From assembly GCA_034231615.1 (NCBI GenBank), contig CM067311.1, forward strand, positions 26,192,015 to 26,256,014: DNA of 64,000 nt, in the 5' to 3' direction. The notes under the pieces are model-generated. The model was given only the letters and a program-made list of their open reading frames with translations, was not told the origin of the DNA and made no database searches. A program made the translations under genes and the position numbers. Shown here in pieces: positions 33,201 through 43,079 of the stretch. Origin of the DNA: Meghimatium bilineatum (Eukaryota > Mollusca > Gastropoda > Stylommatophora > Philomycidae). Numbering within the stretch: the first letter of the stretch is position 1; the number at the start of each line of letters is the position of its first letter.

Positions 33201-34229
33201 GTCAAGCTTAGATTGAGCATCTGTGTGGTTTGCGCTCATAAGGGCCAGGTCATCTGCGTAGTCAAGATCTTCGAGAACGGTATTATTAATCCATTTTATT
33301 CCTGTCAGCTCATTTTCAGTGCTCTTTCTCATGACCCAATCAATAGTGACGCAGAAAAGTAATGGGGACATGATGCATCCCTGTTTAACGCCCGTAACAA
33401 TTTGGAACCATTCTGACTTCTCAGTTGTTTGTTTGAACACAGCAATGTGAGTTGGTGTAAAATGCCTTTATAACATTGATTATTTTAGTAGGAAAACCGT
33501 ATTGCTGTAGAATATTCCATAACGTAGGCCGATGAAGACTATCAAATGCTTTTTCAAAGTCAACAAAGTTGATTATGAGCGGGGATTGAAATTCGAGTGA
33601 TTCTTCAATGATGATGCGAAGAGAAAATATGTTGTCTGTGCAGGAGCGAGCTGATCTAAAGCCTGCTTGTTCTTCTCTGAGTAGTTTATCAACAGCATTC
33701 TTTAATCTTTCCAATATGATGCTTAGGAAGACCTTGCCTATGACTGATAATAGGGTGATACCCCGCCAGTTGTTGCAGTCTGAGGGGTCGCCTTTCTTAG
33801 GGAGTGTGACGGAGTCACTCTTGGGGAGTATTGATTAGCAAAGCTTTATTATAATGTTCCCAAGTTTTGCCTGTTAGATTACAGTTTTGCTGCAGTTATA
33901 TTTTACTGATCATATTTTGAGTGCAACTTGACTGATATTCTAATAGATGATAACCCAGTTGTATTGTAATTTTTATTCCACAGGATCCAGAATATTTCCA
34001 CAACAGCTTAGAGAGACAATTTGGGATGACCCTTAGAGAGACAATTTGGGATGACCCTTAGAGAGACAATTTGGGATGACCCTTAGAGAGACAATTTGGG
34101 ATGACCCTTAGAGAGACAATTTGGGATGACCCTTAGAGAGACAATTTGGGATGACCCTTAGAGAGACAATTTGGGATGACCCTTATTGACATTTTACGAT
34201 TGAATGCAGCATTAGATAGTTTACAGTGA
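21158..34229 (+). CDS. TIR-SAM domain protein gene, 3' exons (copy 2), broken
   Basis: Exons 21158-21299, 22715-22863, 24565-24637, 29163-29335, 30123-30189 and 33984-34229 reproduce copy 1 with the same splice sites. The TIR part reads the same as in copy 1, including RGSTLQAMAEAVE, and the exon-4 frameshift is shared. In addition the last exon holds seven tandem copies of a 25-bp unit. The SAM frame is shifted and meets TAG at 34059-34061. No exon for the start of the TIR domain is found between the junction at 16265 and 21158. If the duplication is real, this copy is therefore 5'-incomplete and probably non-functional. Confidence 0.8.
21992..22512. repeat. 60-bp minisatellite (copy 2)
   Basis: Duplicate of 3140-3660 with the same unit number. 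Confidence 0.95.
22715..22863 (+). CDS. TIR-SAM gene copy 2, second exon
   Basis: Same borders and product as 3863-4011. Confidence 0.88.
23083..23332 (+). mobile_element. LINE 3'-end fragment (copy 2)
   Basis: Duplicate of 4231-4480. Confidence 0.65.
23427..23542 (-). mobile_element. tRNA-derived SINE fragment, family 2 (copy 2)
   Basis: Duplicate of 4575-4690. Confidence 0.4.
23678..24199. repeat. 33-bp minisatellite (copy 2)
   Basis: Duplicate of 4826-5347 with the same unit number. Confidence 0.95.
24565..24637 (+). CDS. TIR-SAM gene copy 2, third exon
   Basis: Same borders and product as 5713-5785. Confidence 0.85.
24732..27252 (+). mobile_element. LINE RNase H region split by nested LINE (copy 2)
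   Basis: Duplicate of 5880-8400. Confidence 0.7.
24985..26693 (-). mobile_element. Nested LINE: endonuclease plus start of RT (copy 2)
   Basis: Duplicate of 6133-7841 with target duplications CAATCTTAGAA at 24974-24984 and 26694-26704. It differs by a few substitutions, for example Ala-Val to Ala-Ile before SKLKMKK. Confidence 0.85.
27653..28066 (+). mobile_element. 5'-truncated LINE (family A), 3' end (copy 2)
   Basis: Duplicate of 8801-9214, target duplication ATTATTTTGT at 27643-27652 and 28067-28076. Confidence 0.9.
28518..28705. repeat. 31-bp minisatellite, 6 units (copy 2)
   Basis: Duplicate of 9641-9830. A 22-bp motif TTCAATAGTTGCAAAGAGAG just upstream (about 28397-28440) is present twice here and once in copy 1. 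Confidence 0.95.
29163..29335 (+). CDS. TIR-SAM gene copy 2, fourth exon, same frameshift
   Basis: Same borders and the same extra base at AACTCCTTATAGC as 10288-10460. Confidence 0.8.
30123..30189 (+). CDS. TIR-SAM gene copy 2, fifth exon
   Basis: Same borders and product as 11248-11314. Confidence 0.85.
30255..30375 (+). mobile_element. LINE RNase H fragment (copy 2)
   Basis: Duplicate of 11380-11500. Confidence 0.55.
31350..31954 (+). mobile_element. Jockey-like RT fragment with minisatellite (copy 2)
   Basis: Duplicate of 12480-13040, longer by one 43-bp unit. Confidence 0.65.
31612..31869. repeat. 43-bp minisatellite, 6 units (copy 2)
   Basis: Unit starts at 31612, 31655, 31698, 31741, 31784 and 31827. 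One unit carries a C to T change (TGCCTCAG). Copy 1 has five units. Confidence 0.95.
31985..32199 (+). mobile_element. tRNA-derived SINE, family 1 (copy 2)
   Basis: Duplicate of 13071-13285. Confidence 0.75.
32467..33826 (-). mobile_element. 5'-truncated LINE (family C), copy 2
   Basis: Duplicate of 13553-14915. The C-terminal RT frame (32479-33048, 189 residues) runs to its natural end here, because a 3-bp difference and a substitution leave it open. Target duplication AGTAGTGATT at 32457-32466, diverged to AGTATTGATT at 33827-33836. Confidence 0.9.
33984..34229 (+). pseudogene. TIR-SAM gene copy 2, last exon disrupted by 25-bp tandem expansion
   Basis: The exon begins DPEYFHNSLERQFGMTL as in copy 1. 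The segment TTAGAGAGACAATTTGGGAT plus GACCC is then present seven times (34008-34182). Each unit shifts the frame by one, and TAG is reached at 34059-34061. The six extra units total 150 bp, so the original frame returns after the array, but only beyond the stop. Confidence 0.85.
34008..34182. repeat. 25-bp minisatellite inside a coding exon, 7 units
   Basis: Seven near-perfect units against one in copy 1 (15097-15121). The units look identical, so the expansion is recent or artefactual. Confidence 0.95.
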
Positions 34230-34425
34230 TCACATAAACAATTTTCTTGTCACTCCACCCCACGGATGCACTTTTATACACATCTTTCATCAGGAGACTG
34301 GCAGTACAATTCTTTATTGTTTCGATGGAAGGATTTACCGATAGCTCTATGTTTCTTACTCCATCAACTGTTTAGATTATGTGTGTACTAGGAACAATGG
34401 TTAGGCCTACATGCTAAAATATTAT

Positions 34426-34686
34426 TTCTATTTGACAGTTACACTTTTAGTAGTTAATATTTGGTAGTTTTTCATTACACATTTTATTAGTTAATATTTG
34501 GTAGTTTTTCATTACACATTTTATTAGTTAATATTTGGTAATCATTAAACACATTTTGTTAGTTAATATTTGGTAGTTTATTATTAGACACATTTTGTTA
34601 GCGCCATATTTTGTTAGTTAATATGTGATAATCATTAGACACATTTTATTAGTTAATATTTTAGTAGTCATTAGACACATTGTTTA
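34426..34686. repeat. Degenerate AT-rich minisatellite (copy 2)
   Basis: Duplicate of 15365-15625. Confidence 0.75.
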
Positions 34687-34845
34687 ATTAATTCACCACG
34701 GAGTCTTTTTAGGATTTGGACATAATTATTTTTTTTAGGTTTCTTTTTTTGCATATCTATCACTGGAACAAGATATATTTGTCACAAGTTCATTTTGAAA
34801 ATTTCTTTAAAATAATTTAAAAATTATTTGTAACAATAAAATAGG

Positions 34846-35380
34846 GTAGGTGGGAGCAAAGATCTGCACTTTTTACACTTTAGTGTATTCTGACACCTAA
34901 ACCTAACTACGAACAACAAACTGTCATCAGTGTATAGCTTATCTATCCATTTTACATTAGTGAGGGTATTGAAAGCATAAGTCTTACATGTAGACAAGAA
35001 AAAGAGAGTTTATGAACTTAAGTGAACGCAGATTTTTGCTCCATTTTATACACATCAAGCATGTGTCATACATTTTGTGGGTCAAAGATCCGCAGGTGAA
35101 AAGATGATACAAAGTATTATAAACTTGAGGGAGATCACCACTGTGACAGGTCTAGAAGACCAACAAGGTGTAAATGTGTGCTAAGAATAAATATGTATAG
35201 TTTTGGAACTGTAATCAGAAAAAAAAACATGTTACAGTAAAAAATAGTTTATGATTTCCATTTTAAAGCTAATAATGTCTTTGTAAGGTTGGATGATTGT
35301 TATAATCATATATATCAGTCTCTCCCAGCTTTAGATCGGCATCTGCAACTTTCTCATGACATCAGCATCTTCTTCATACA
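34846..35380 (+). repeat. Dispersed repeat D, complete right part
   Basis: Duplicate of 15784-16264 up to 35334. It continues with ATCGGCATCTGCAACTTTCT, as does the third copy at 49754-50235. So this is the unbroken context at the right end of the duplication. Confidence 0.75.
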
Positions 35381-35442
35381 TTTTAATGCAGTCCTTTGCC
35401 TCAATAACATGTGGTCCTTTACCCCAAATCATATTGTTAGCA

Positions 35443-35700
35443 AGTATCATAAATTCTTATGAATAAAACAAAGTAGCCTCACAAGATAATGTGCTTACGA
35501 ACTTAACAATACAGCATATATTTCAGTTTAAACATTTAAAACATCACAATATTAATGATAACAGCAGGCAGATTGTGAGATGCTGAAAACAAAAAAGATA
35601 TTGTTGAAAATTAATCCATCCTTTGCCTATAAAACTTCATTGTGTCAAAGATTCGAATATTGGCGTCTGACATAATCACGTGTGGTATCAGGAAACAGGG
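35443..35700 (+). repeat. Dispersed repeat E, second copy
   Basis: Matches 17956-18260 at moderate identity. Confidence 0.65.
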
Positions 35701-36004
35701 ACATGCCATGCTAAGATACAGAGAGGCGACTACATCAGACAGCTGTAAGGAGGCAGTATAATCAAAAAATAATTTGAATCATTCAATAATTAATGAAACA
35801 TTTAAGGAACTATTGAAGACTTGCATCATACTGAGAAAATCTGCCGCATGCGCCTCTCAGGAAAACCCATATATTCGAAATGAACTCGCTGCTGCTGTTT
35901 GCTCTCCACGAATCTTTGCCTTCCATCTACTCTATAATGTATAAATAAAAATAAATTTGGATATTAAATGTGAACATACCAAACTTCCAAATCAATAATT
36001 TCTA

Positions 36005-36755
36005 CTCAAACTGTATCAGTGTAGATAATACACAAAAATGCATAGTATATAGACATAGTGCTTTAATTGTGTTAGTTATTCACAAAAATCAGACCTGTTT
36101 CTCTGAGATTTGAAGGTAGATCTAAGACTTCGATCAACATTTTTGTCAGATTTTTCTTACAAAATAGCATAATTCAGTTTAGGTATGTTACCAGTAATTG
36201 CCAGGTTAAATTTTAATAATTAACTCATTCACTATGGACTATTTTTAACATTTGAGCAGAATTAATTTTTTTAGTTTGAATTTATTTGCACATCCATCAC
36301 AGGAACAAGAAGTAGTACTACTAAATATATTTAAATTATAATGTAACATGTAGGCTCTATTTTGAAACATAAATAAACAGAGAATGTGGTTGTTATCAAA
36401 AGTTTATTTTGAATGAAATTGCTTTTATTGTTGAAAATAAAATAAAATGTAATTTATAAATTAAAAATAAAAACAATTTTGGACATGAAACATGAGTTTA
36501 CTAAATTTCTGAATCAATAACATCCACTCAAACTGTATCAGTTTTGTGGATAATCCAACTTTAAACAGAAAAATGTATAGTAGATAGGCAAAATGCTTCA
36601 ATTATGTTTGTTATCTGAGTGGTTCTCTGAAATTTGAAGATAGATCTAAGACTGTGATTGACATTTTTTATCAGATTTTTCTTACAAATTGGCATAAATC
36701 TGCTTAGGTATGTTGCCAGTTATTGTCTGGTTGGATTTCAATAATTAATGCGACC
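36005..36755 (+). repeat. Pair of about 230-bp direct repeats
   Basis: 36005-36240 and 36522-36755 share ACTCAAACTGTATCAG, GATAGATCTAAGAC-type and CAGATTTTTCTTACAAA blocks, and end at a GGTATGTT..CCAGT.ATTG motif. The sequence between (36240-36340) resembles the 3' flank of the TIR-SAM gene near 15630-15720. Confidence 0.7.
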
Positions 36756-37069
36756 AAAGTAAAAAAAAATAGTTATACTTTCACAAAACATAAATGCGCT
36801 AAAAAATAGAGAGAAAATATTAGGAAAAATGGCATCACATACCACATATGTTCAAAACTTATCAATAACATACAAAATTGATGTCATAACACATCAAATT
36901 CATACTAGAGGTAATGTGGACTTATTATACTTTCAATCAGAACCATCCTTATGTTGATATAAATACAAAAAATACTTAAATTAGCAAAAACAAGTAAGGA
37001 TCTTTAAAGACACCACCTAATCCCAGATGTGACCTGTGGATTGATTAAAAGACATCATGTATCGAGTTA
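36756..37069. other. AT-rich stretch without recognisable feature
   Basis: I see no coding motif, repeat or splice pattern here. Confidence 0.4.
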
Positions 37070-37435
37070 ATATTGATACTCATTCATTAGACACATTTTG
37101 ATAGTTAATATTTGGTAAGTCATTCATTAGACACATTTTGTTAGTTAATATTTGGTAGTCATTCATTAGACACATTTTGTTAGTTAATTAATATTTGGTA
37201 GTCATTCATTAGACACATTTTGTTAGTTAATATTTGGTAAGTCATTCATTAGACACATTTTGATAGTTAATATTTGGTAAGTCATTCATTAGACACATTT
37301 TGTTAGTTAATATTTGGTAGTCATTCATTAGACACATTTTGTTAGTTAATTAATATTTGGTAAGTCATTCATTAGACACATTTTGTTAGTTAATATTTGG
37401 TAAGTCATTCATTAGACACATTTTGATAGTTATTA
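37070..37435. repeat. 40-bp AT-rich minisatellite, about 9 units
   Basis: Units of CATTCATTAGACACATTTTG plus TTAGTTAATATTTGGTAAGT. Some have TTAGTTAATTAA and some have GATAGTTAA. Related to the degenerate arrays at 15365-15625 and 34426-34686; a lone unit sits near 38217-38265. Confidence 0.92.
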
Positions 37436-38530
37436 TTTGTGTTTTCCTCAGTTTTTTATCCTATTTTACATAGAACTTATTATTCTGGTTTTGTTAAGTG
37501 ATAACCTGTGAAAATAGCCCATTGGTCTACAGTACCTTACAATAACAAGAAATACTGAAGACTAAGATAGATGGAAGAAGTCAGAAGAGATCAAAAACTG
37601 TATAACTAGGCAATTTTGAAAATAGTTAATTTAAGTGTTGAAAAGAAGATTTGTGGATAAATGTAATAGCAGTGAGACATAATAGTGATGATACTGTCAA
37701 GTAGACATTGCTAGTTGCTATCTATTACATTTTATATCATCTTGAAACAGCAAGTTATCTGGAGATTGCTTACCAATAATGATTGTTCCTTTCACTCTCA
37801 TTTGCTGTTTCACAATTTTATTTATAACCCAGATCACCATTCTTATTTTGTCAGATATCATTCTATATCTTCTGTGTTCATGATGAAGATTATATTCATC
37901 TCCAAGATAAGCTGTATTTCTTCTCTAAACCAGCTGACCTGATCTATTATCAAGAGTCATTGTAAGCTGTGAATAGCATACATTCCAACTCTACAAGGGC
38001 ATTTTTGTGTGTAAAAACAGCAACCTGTATCTGTATTATTGTCAGCATAGCTGATTCTCAGATGAAATAGATGCCTGCTGGTTGCTTTGAAGATGATGGA
38101 AGATCTGTCAGTGAATATGTTTTTTCCAGTGAAAATCATTTTATACATTGATAATCTTTCTATTCCTTCCATTACTGGTTCTTCTGTCAGTTGTCTCCTT
38201 TAGTAAGTGTCATAATTTTGACACATTTTGTTAGTTAATATGTGGTAGTCATTAATTAGACACATTCTGTCATTGAATGACAGTCTGTCATTCTTCTTAT
38301 TTTATTTGTCCAGAAAAGGATAGTTTGTACATTGTACCAGTTTTTGTTATACCCATTTTGGTTGTTCATATTTTGTCTTCCAGTAACGCATGTGCTATTA
38401 TTCTAGTCATGTTACCTGATATTTAGTGTCATGGATGACATTGTTGATAAGCTTGATGCCAGAGTTAGTGTCTTGTACATATGTTCTAGTCATCCATTGT
38501 TTTATTTGTATTTTTATTTTGTATATACAA
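37436..38530. other. Non-genic stretch
   Basis: No supported gene. Short open frames of 60-75 codons occur on both strands without domains. One stray minisatellite unit lies near 38217. Confidence 0.45.
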
Positions 38531-38539
38531 TTATATGCA

Positions 38540-38630
38540 TGTAAATGGAAAACATCCGGCTCTGTGTGTTTGTGACAGCCAGGTTCAAATCTCACCGCAG
38601 GCAATTGTGAATCTATTGATTTTGATGTGT
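38540..38630 (+). mobile_element. tRNA-derived SINE fragment (family 2)
   Basis: Contains a B-box-like CCAGGTTCAAATCTCACCGC followed by AGGCAATTGTGAATC, matching the minus-strand copies at 38985-39085 and 4575-4690. Confidence 0.4.
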
Positions 38631-38860
38631 TTTTTTTTCATCTTTGCAACTTTATCACACCTCTTGTATTACACATACATAAACAAAACTAAAACAAAAA
38701 TATACAGTGTTAAATGCTTTATTTATATGTGCAAAAATTATTTTAAGATCACTGAGAACAAAAGTCATTGTGTTTTACAAAACGCACCAACAATAACCAA
38801 AATTTTCAAAAAAGAATCCGGTGGCAGGGGATAGATTGTGTGGTTTTAATGGTTAATTGA
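38631..38860 (+). repeat. Dispersed repeat R3, second copy
   Basis: Shares CTTTATTTATATGTGCAAAA and TTTTCAAAAAAGAATCCGGT with the copy at 53700-53960 (-) and the one at 17690-17955. Confidence 0.7.
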
Positions 38861-38929
38861 AACATCATGTTTTTAAAAAAGGGGAAGTTGGTAACATATC
38901 TTATTCAGGATATAGTGATAAATCCAGCA

Positions 38930-39090
38930 TTTTGTGATTGTACTGATTTTCTAGGCTATATCTTATGTTGAATAGGTTGTCATTGGCTTCTGAAAAGTCA
39001 GGATGCACAATTGTCTGCAGCAAGATTTGAACCTGGTAACTTGGTGGCTCTCCACCACAGAGCCCAGACCATCTCGTATAGGACAATGCT
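38930..39090 (-). mobile_element. tRNA-derived SINE (family 2)
   Basis: The minus strand has GAGATGGTCTGGGCTCTGTG, then the B-box ACCAGGTTCAAATCTTGCTG and GCAGACAATTGTGCATCCTG. This is the best preserved of the three family-2 copies. Confidence 0.5.
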
Positions 39091-39280
39091 ATTCAAGTAT
39101 TGTTGAATTTTTAACCACCTCTAATACAACCAATCCAATGTGCACAACTGGCTTTTGAGCCACAAGCAAGTTTTGCCTGGTTATATTTTCCCCACCATCC
39201 ACTCTAGCACAGTGCTTACAGCTGATTGTTAGTATAGTCAAATGTTGTCAGTATCATGTTGAACGTTTTAGTTAGAGAGC

Positions 39281-39375
39281 GATGAAAGCTACAAGTTCAT
39301 ATTAGATACTTGGTGCTGATGAGAAAGATGAAAGCTACAAGTTCATATTAGATACTTGGTGCTGATGAGAAAGAT
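39281..39375. repeat. 46-bp tandem duplication
   Basis: GATGAAAGCTACAAGTTCAT through TTGGTGCTGATGAGAAA occurs twice in succession. Confidence 0.9.
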
Positions 39376-39603
39376 CTAATAAGATACATATACATATGTC
39401 TATAGATGGACAAGGTAAAACTTGCAATCAGAGATGAGAATGAAAGATTACATTTGAACACATACAAGTCAGAAAATTATGATCAGGTAGAACATGGATT
39501 GCATATTCATGGCAGAGTATGATTGAGTGAAAATAGAAATATGAAAATTGATTTCATGAATTCTCCTAGAAAAAACTAGGATAACTGATTTTGTGAGTAC
39601 TAT

Positions 39604-39685
39604 TGGCTCTTCTTCTTCGTTCATTCTCAAACTCCTGCAGATTAGCAGGATGTAGTCTGGAGAACGGAATGCATTGTGACTATTG
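39604..39685 (-). mobile_element. LINE-end or SINE-like repeat T with (GAA)n tail
   Basis: On the minus strand a sequence with TTTGAGAATGAACGAAGAAG ends in a GAA tail at the left. Related copies are at 52587-52715 and 61632-61775. Jockey-like LINEs in this window have the same tail. Confidence 0.5.
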
Positions 39686-39754
39686 GCTCAATTTAAAATA
39701 ACACAAGGATAACTTATTTAGTGATAACTCCTAACTGAATGTACTTCCCAGTGG

Positions 39755-39960
39755 CCGTGTGGTTAGAACGCTGTTCTCAGACCCTTGAGGTAACGAGTTA
39801 AATTCACAGTTGGGACAGGATTTTTTCTTTCGGAGGTGCAATCAAAATCCTTCCTGTACATGTCACGCCATCTGCTATGACAAAGTGGCTTTTATTTCCA
39901 CAGCCCATAGAAAGCTCCCTGCACTCCTTCACAGGAAAACATCCAGTAATCAAAGTTTTC
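39755..39960 (+). mobile_element. tRNA-derived SINE (family 1), third copy
   Basis: GGCCGTGTGGTTAGAACGC, CTCAGACCCTTGAGGT and the body from GGGACAGGATTTTTTC to CACAGGAAAACATCC match 13071-13285. The B box is decayed (ACGAGTTAAATTC). Confidence 0.75.
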
Positions 39961-40049
39961 CTGATTGAATGCAACATTAAACTAAGATAACATCATTTTT
40001 TTATTACTTCTGACTAAATGGAATATGACATTAGGATAATAGATTTTCC

Positions 40050-40240
40050 ATATTAAGAAGGAAGTTAGGTTTTTTCGATCATGTGAAGAGATACGATGGA
40101 ATTGAAAGAGTGTTGTTGGAAGTCGTGATAGAAGGCTGTATAGGCAGAGCTGACCAAGATGTCATTGGACAAGAGATATTTAGGAATGCATGCACATGTT
40201 GCTAGAGGAGACAGGCAACTTGCTAGAGACTGCTGTGATT
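40050..40240 (+). mobile_element. LINE ORF2 C-terminal fragment
   Basis: The plus strand reads VRFFRSCEE and, in other frames, FGHVKRYDGIERVLLEV then IEGCIGRADQD. This is the decayed form of the FGH(V)..R.D.LE...EGK..GRGRP motif at the end of many LINE ORF2 proteins. Confidence 0.5.
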
Positions 40241-40984
40241 TCAGGATATTCATAAGGAAGACTACATTCTGGAAAGAATATGTCACATGACATAACAGTT
40301 TTTTTATTACTCCTGACTGAATGGCATTAAATTAGGATAACAGAATTTTTTATTACGACTGAGTGGAATATTAAATTAGAATAACATACTTTTTTATTAC
40401 TTCTGACTGAATGGGACATTAAATTAGGATAACAAAATTGTAATTACCTCTGATTGAAGTAAGGTACTGGTAAATGAATTTATTGGCTAACTGCTAGAGA
40501 GTTCTACCAACTCCTGGCTGAATTGTGGGCTAAGATAACTTTCAAATAACAGCAGCGCCTATGTCTAGCAAAGCTTATCTTTTTTTTTGGTCATATACTG
40601 GGATGTAGACAAAGCCTTGTTGCCTCCATGTTTTTTATTTGAATCATGATCTCAAGGATCTGCATAATAAATATTGTGACTGATTTATTTTAACGAGCAC
40701 AATTTATCATTCATCAGTTCATGCGCTATTTTCAATTGAAGGTTGGCTTCACAGACAACTTAATATTGTTGGATCTTTTCTACTTCTCCTTAATTAATTC
40801 TCATTTTCTGTTGGTTGACAAGATATAATCCAGACTACAGAATGCATTGCATCATGGTTTACTGCATGTTACTGTAGTGATATCTGCACCTTTTGGCCTA
40901 GTTAGTTACTTTTGAAGTGACATATCCAAACTTTAGCTTGGGTTTTTTTTTAAATCGCTTTAACTTTTAGATTCCCAACCTAGT

Positions 40985-41225
40985 CACTGCTTCATTTTAT
41001 AGAAGCAATGTTACCTGTAACTCCACCTCATAGAAGCAATGTTACCTGTAACTCCACCTCATAGAAGCAATGTTACCTGTAACTCCACCTCATAGAAGCA
41101 ATGTTACCTGTAACTCCACCTCATAGAAGCAATGTTACCTGTAACTCCACCTCATAGAAGCAATGTTGCCTGTAACTCCACCTCATAGAAGCAATGTTAC
41201 CTGTAACTCCACCTCATAGAAGCAA
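40985..41225. repeat. 31-bp minisatellite, about 7 units
   Basis: Units of CATAGAAGCAATGTTACCTG plus TAACTCCACCT. One unit has TTGCCTG. Near-perfect and so probably young. Confidence 0.95.
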
Positions 41226-41239
41226 AGTGATCCATGACC

Positions 41240-41760
41240 TGATACATTTAAAAAATATCTTAAAATAGAGTAAAAAGACACCAAAAATATATTTCTCATT
41301 AGACCCTTTAGGCCTACAATAATTTCATTTAGTTTAACTAATGACATATTTAATGGAATAATTGAAATTTTAACTCATTAACAAGCTTAAAAATTTGCAG
41401 TTGAGTTTTCACTTATTCAAACCACATGGTTATTCTCAACATGAAAATCGTCACTGTTTCTTGTTTTAGTTTTCACATGATAAACTATTGAGAATATATA
41501 GAAGTAAAGTGGAATAAAACTCAAATTAAAATTACTTTAAATTCTGTATTTTTTTAGTTTATCCTTTCCGTCAATTACCCCACAGAAAAACCCCATGTGA
41601 TGCAGCAACCCATGGGTTGGGAATCCATAATCTATAAGATAAAGTAGCTAACTCCATTTCCAAGTTAGTCATCTTTTATGTCATGCATGCAGGTTGCAGT
41701 GTTACTAAGTCTGACAGCACACATGTGCTTTTCATATCCAATATTTCCTGTCTCTTGCCA
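41240..41760. other. Non-genic AT-rich stretch
   Basis: No coding motif or repeat recognised. Confidence 0.4.
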
Positions 41761-41779
41761 TTCTTGTGCATTCTGACAA

Positions 41780-42300
41780 CTATAATTTTTCGCCATCTCT
41801 TTGTGTTTTCCTTCCACTGATATTATTTTGTTCTTTGTGACTACTGCTCTATGACTATTCCTTCTTGCGTGGCCAGTACCAGACTCTATCCATATTTGAT
41901 TTTTCTATATTTGATTTCAAATCAATAATTATCTTTCTTTTTCCACATTTTTATTTATTAATTCGACTTGTATGTTATCAGGTCTTGGGTCTTTATTTGT
42001 AGAGCTGTTTGTATTTCATTTTCTATTTCTGATCGCAATATGCTTGGTTCTAATTCTACCATCATGTTGTGTTCTATGTTGTCTGCTCCATCTTTTAGAG
42101 TTAGCAAATCTTTAAAATTTTGATATTTTGTTTTCTCATTTCTTCTATAAGATATTCTTCTTTGTTTAGTAGGTATCAGATATTTATTATGCCAGATTTG
42201 GTGGTATGTTTATGTTTGATATTTAGTCGTCTTCTGAGAACTCTCCATTGTTTCCTATTAACAGTATTACTTAGTACTAGTTCTTATACTGTTGAGTCAC
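41780..42300 (-). mobile_element. Degenerate LINE RT N-terminal fragment
   Basis: Minus-strand pieces such as ILRSEIENEIQTAL and KDPRPDNIQVELI recall the pre-RT segment (...AI..LK..KSPGPDNIP.E.I) of LINE ORF2. Many stops. Confidence 0.45.
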
Positions 42301-42681
42301 TAAACCAGTCACAGTGTCGATTCAGTGACTCCAAATGGTTAAACCATGTTCTAATCTATCCCATACAGAAAGAAATCACATAGTCCATCTACAAAACACT
42401 GAAACCCAGAACTTTACTTCCTTTTTTAGCAAGCAGAGATAGCAAACTGCCATCTCTCACCATTGACCGAAAGTCATATTCCTGATATTGATTGTAGCTG
42501 TTATATTCATAAACACAGTTGATACAATAAAACAAATATAGATAAATCCATAGCATATAAATTTCATCACTGTTTAAGAAATGGTTCAGTACTAGGTTTA
42601 AACATTTTAATGTAAGGTGACTCTAGGTTTCCTCAAAAAGCCATTTAGGCTACCCAAATACAACTGGAGGATGCATACATT

Positions 42682-43025
42682 TGCATAGGAGGTGTCCATA
42701 AATTATGTCAACAATTAAGAAAGTGGGTTTGAAAAAGTTTGATAGTTGTTGAAGAGTAAGTGGTGTGGTTGACAAACATTGATGTCAACAAAACAGTTTT
42801 TTTATGCACCAATTAAATTTTACAAATTTGAAACAAAGTAGAACAACTGTGTCCTTTTTTTGTCTACACAGTCTCAAAACATTTTTTAGGGATGGTAGGG
42901 GGGTTGAAATAATTAAGCAGCAAGGTGGTCTTTGGATTCTTTACACTTTGTTGACAGGTGTGGTGGGGGGGGGGGTCAAAAAATTGTTCAAATGGTGTTG
43001 AAATAATTGATGGACAGCTCCTTCG
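42682..43025. mobile_element. MITE-like element with imperfect terminal inverted repeats
   Basis: The left end AGGAGGTGTCCATAAATTAT is nearly inverted at the right end (reverse complement AAGGAGCTGTCCATCAATTA). About 345 bp, with G-runs in the interior (42894-42974). Elements with GTCCATAAATTACGTCA ends are common in invertebrate genomes as far as I know. No convincing target duplication. Confidence 0.5.
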
Positions 43026-43079
43026 TATTTCTGATATCTGTAAGCTATGAAGCCAAAACATGGCCACTTGGCTATGCTT

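Larger units (their letters stand above)
18854..35334. repeat. 19-kb segmental duplication, copy 2
   Basis: Direct repeat of 1-16264. If it is a tandem duplication with its junction at 16264|16265, the full second unit is 16265-35334 (19070 bp). Differences from copy 1 fall mostly in tandem repeats: the 43-bp array has 6 units against 5, a 25-bp unit in the last exon has 7 against 1, a 22-bp motif near 28400 has 2 against 1, and homopolymers vary. There are also scattered substitutions and an 8-bp insertion near 34988. Confidence 0.95.
39700..40470. repeat. Degenerate 40-55-bp minisatellite interrupted by SINE and LINE pieces
   Basis: Motifs like TTATTACTTCTGACTGAATG and ATTAAATTAGGATAACA recur at about 39700-39745, 39965-40040 and 40290-40470. 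The gaps are filled by a SINE (39755-39960) and a LINE 3' piece (40050-40240). Confidence 0.65.

Noticed and set aside
42890-42985. G-run tract as telomeric or quadruplex feature
   Set aside because: No telomere unit. The G-runs lie in a MITE-like element, and homopolymer lengths are unreliable.
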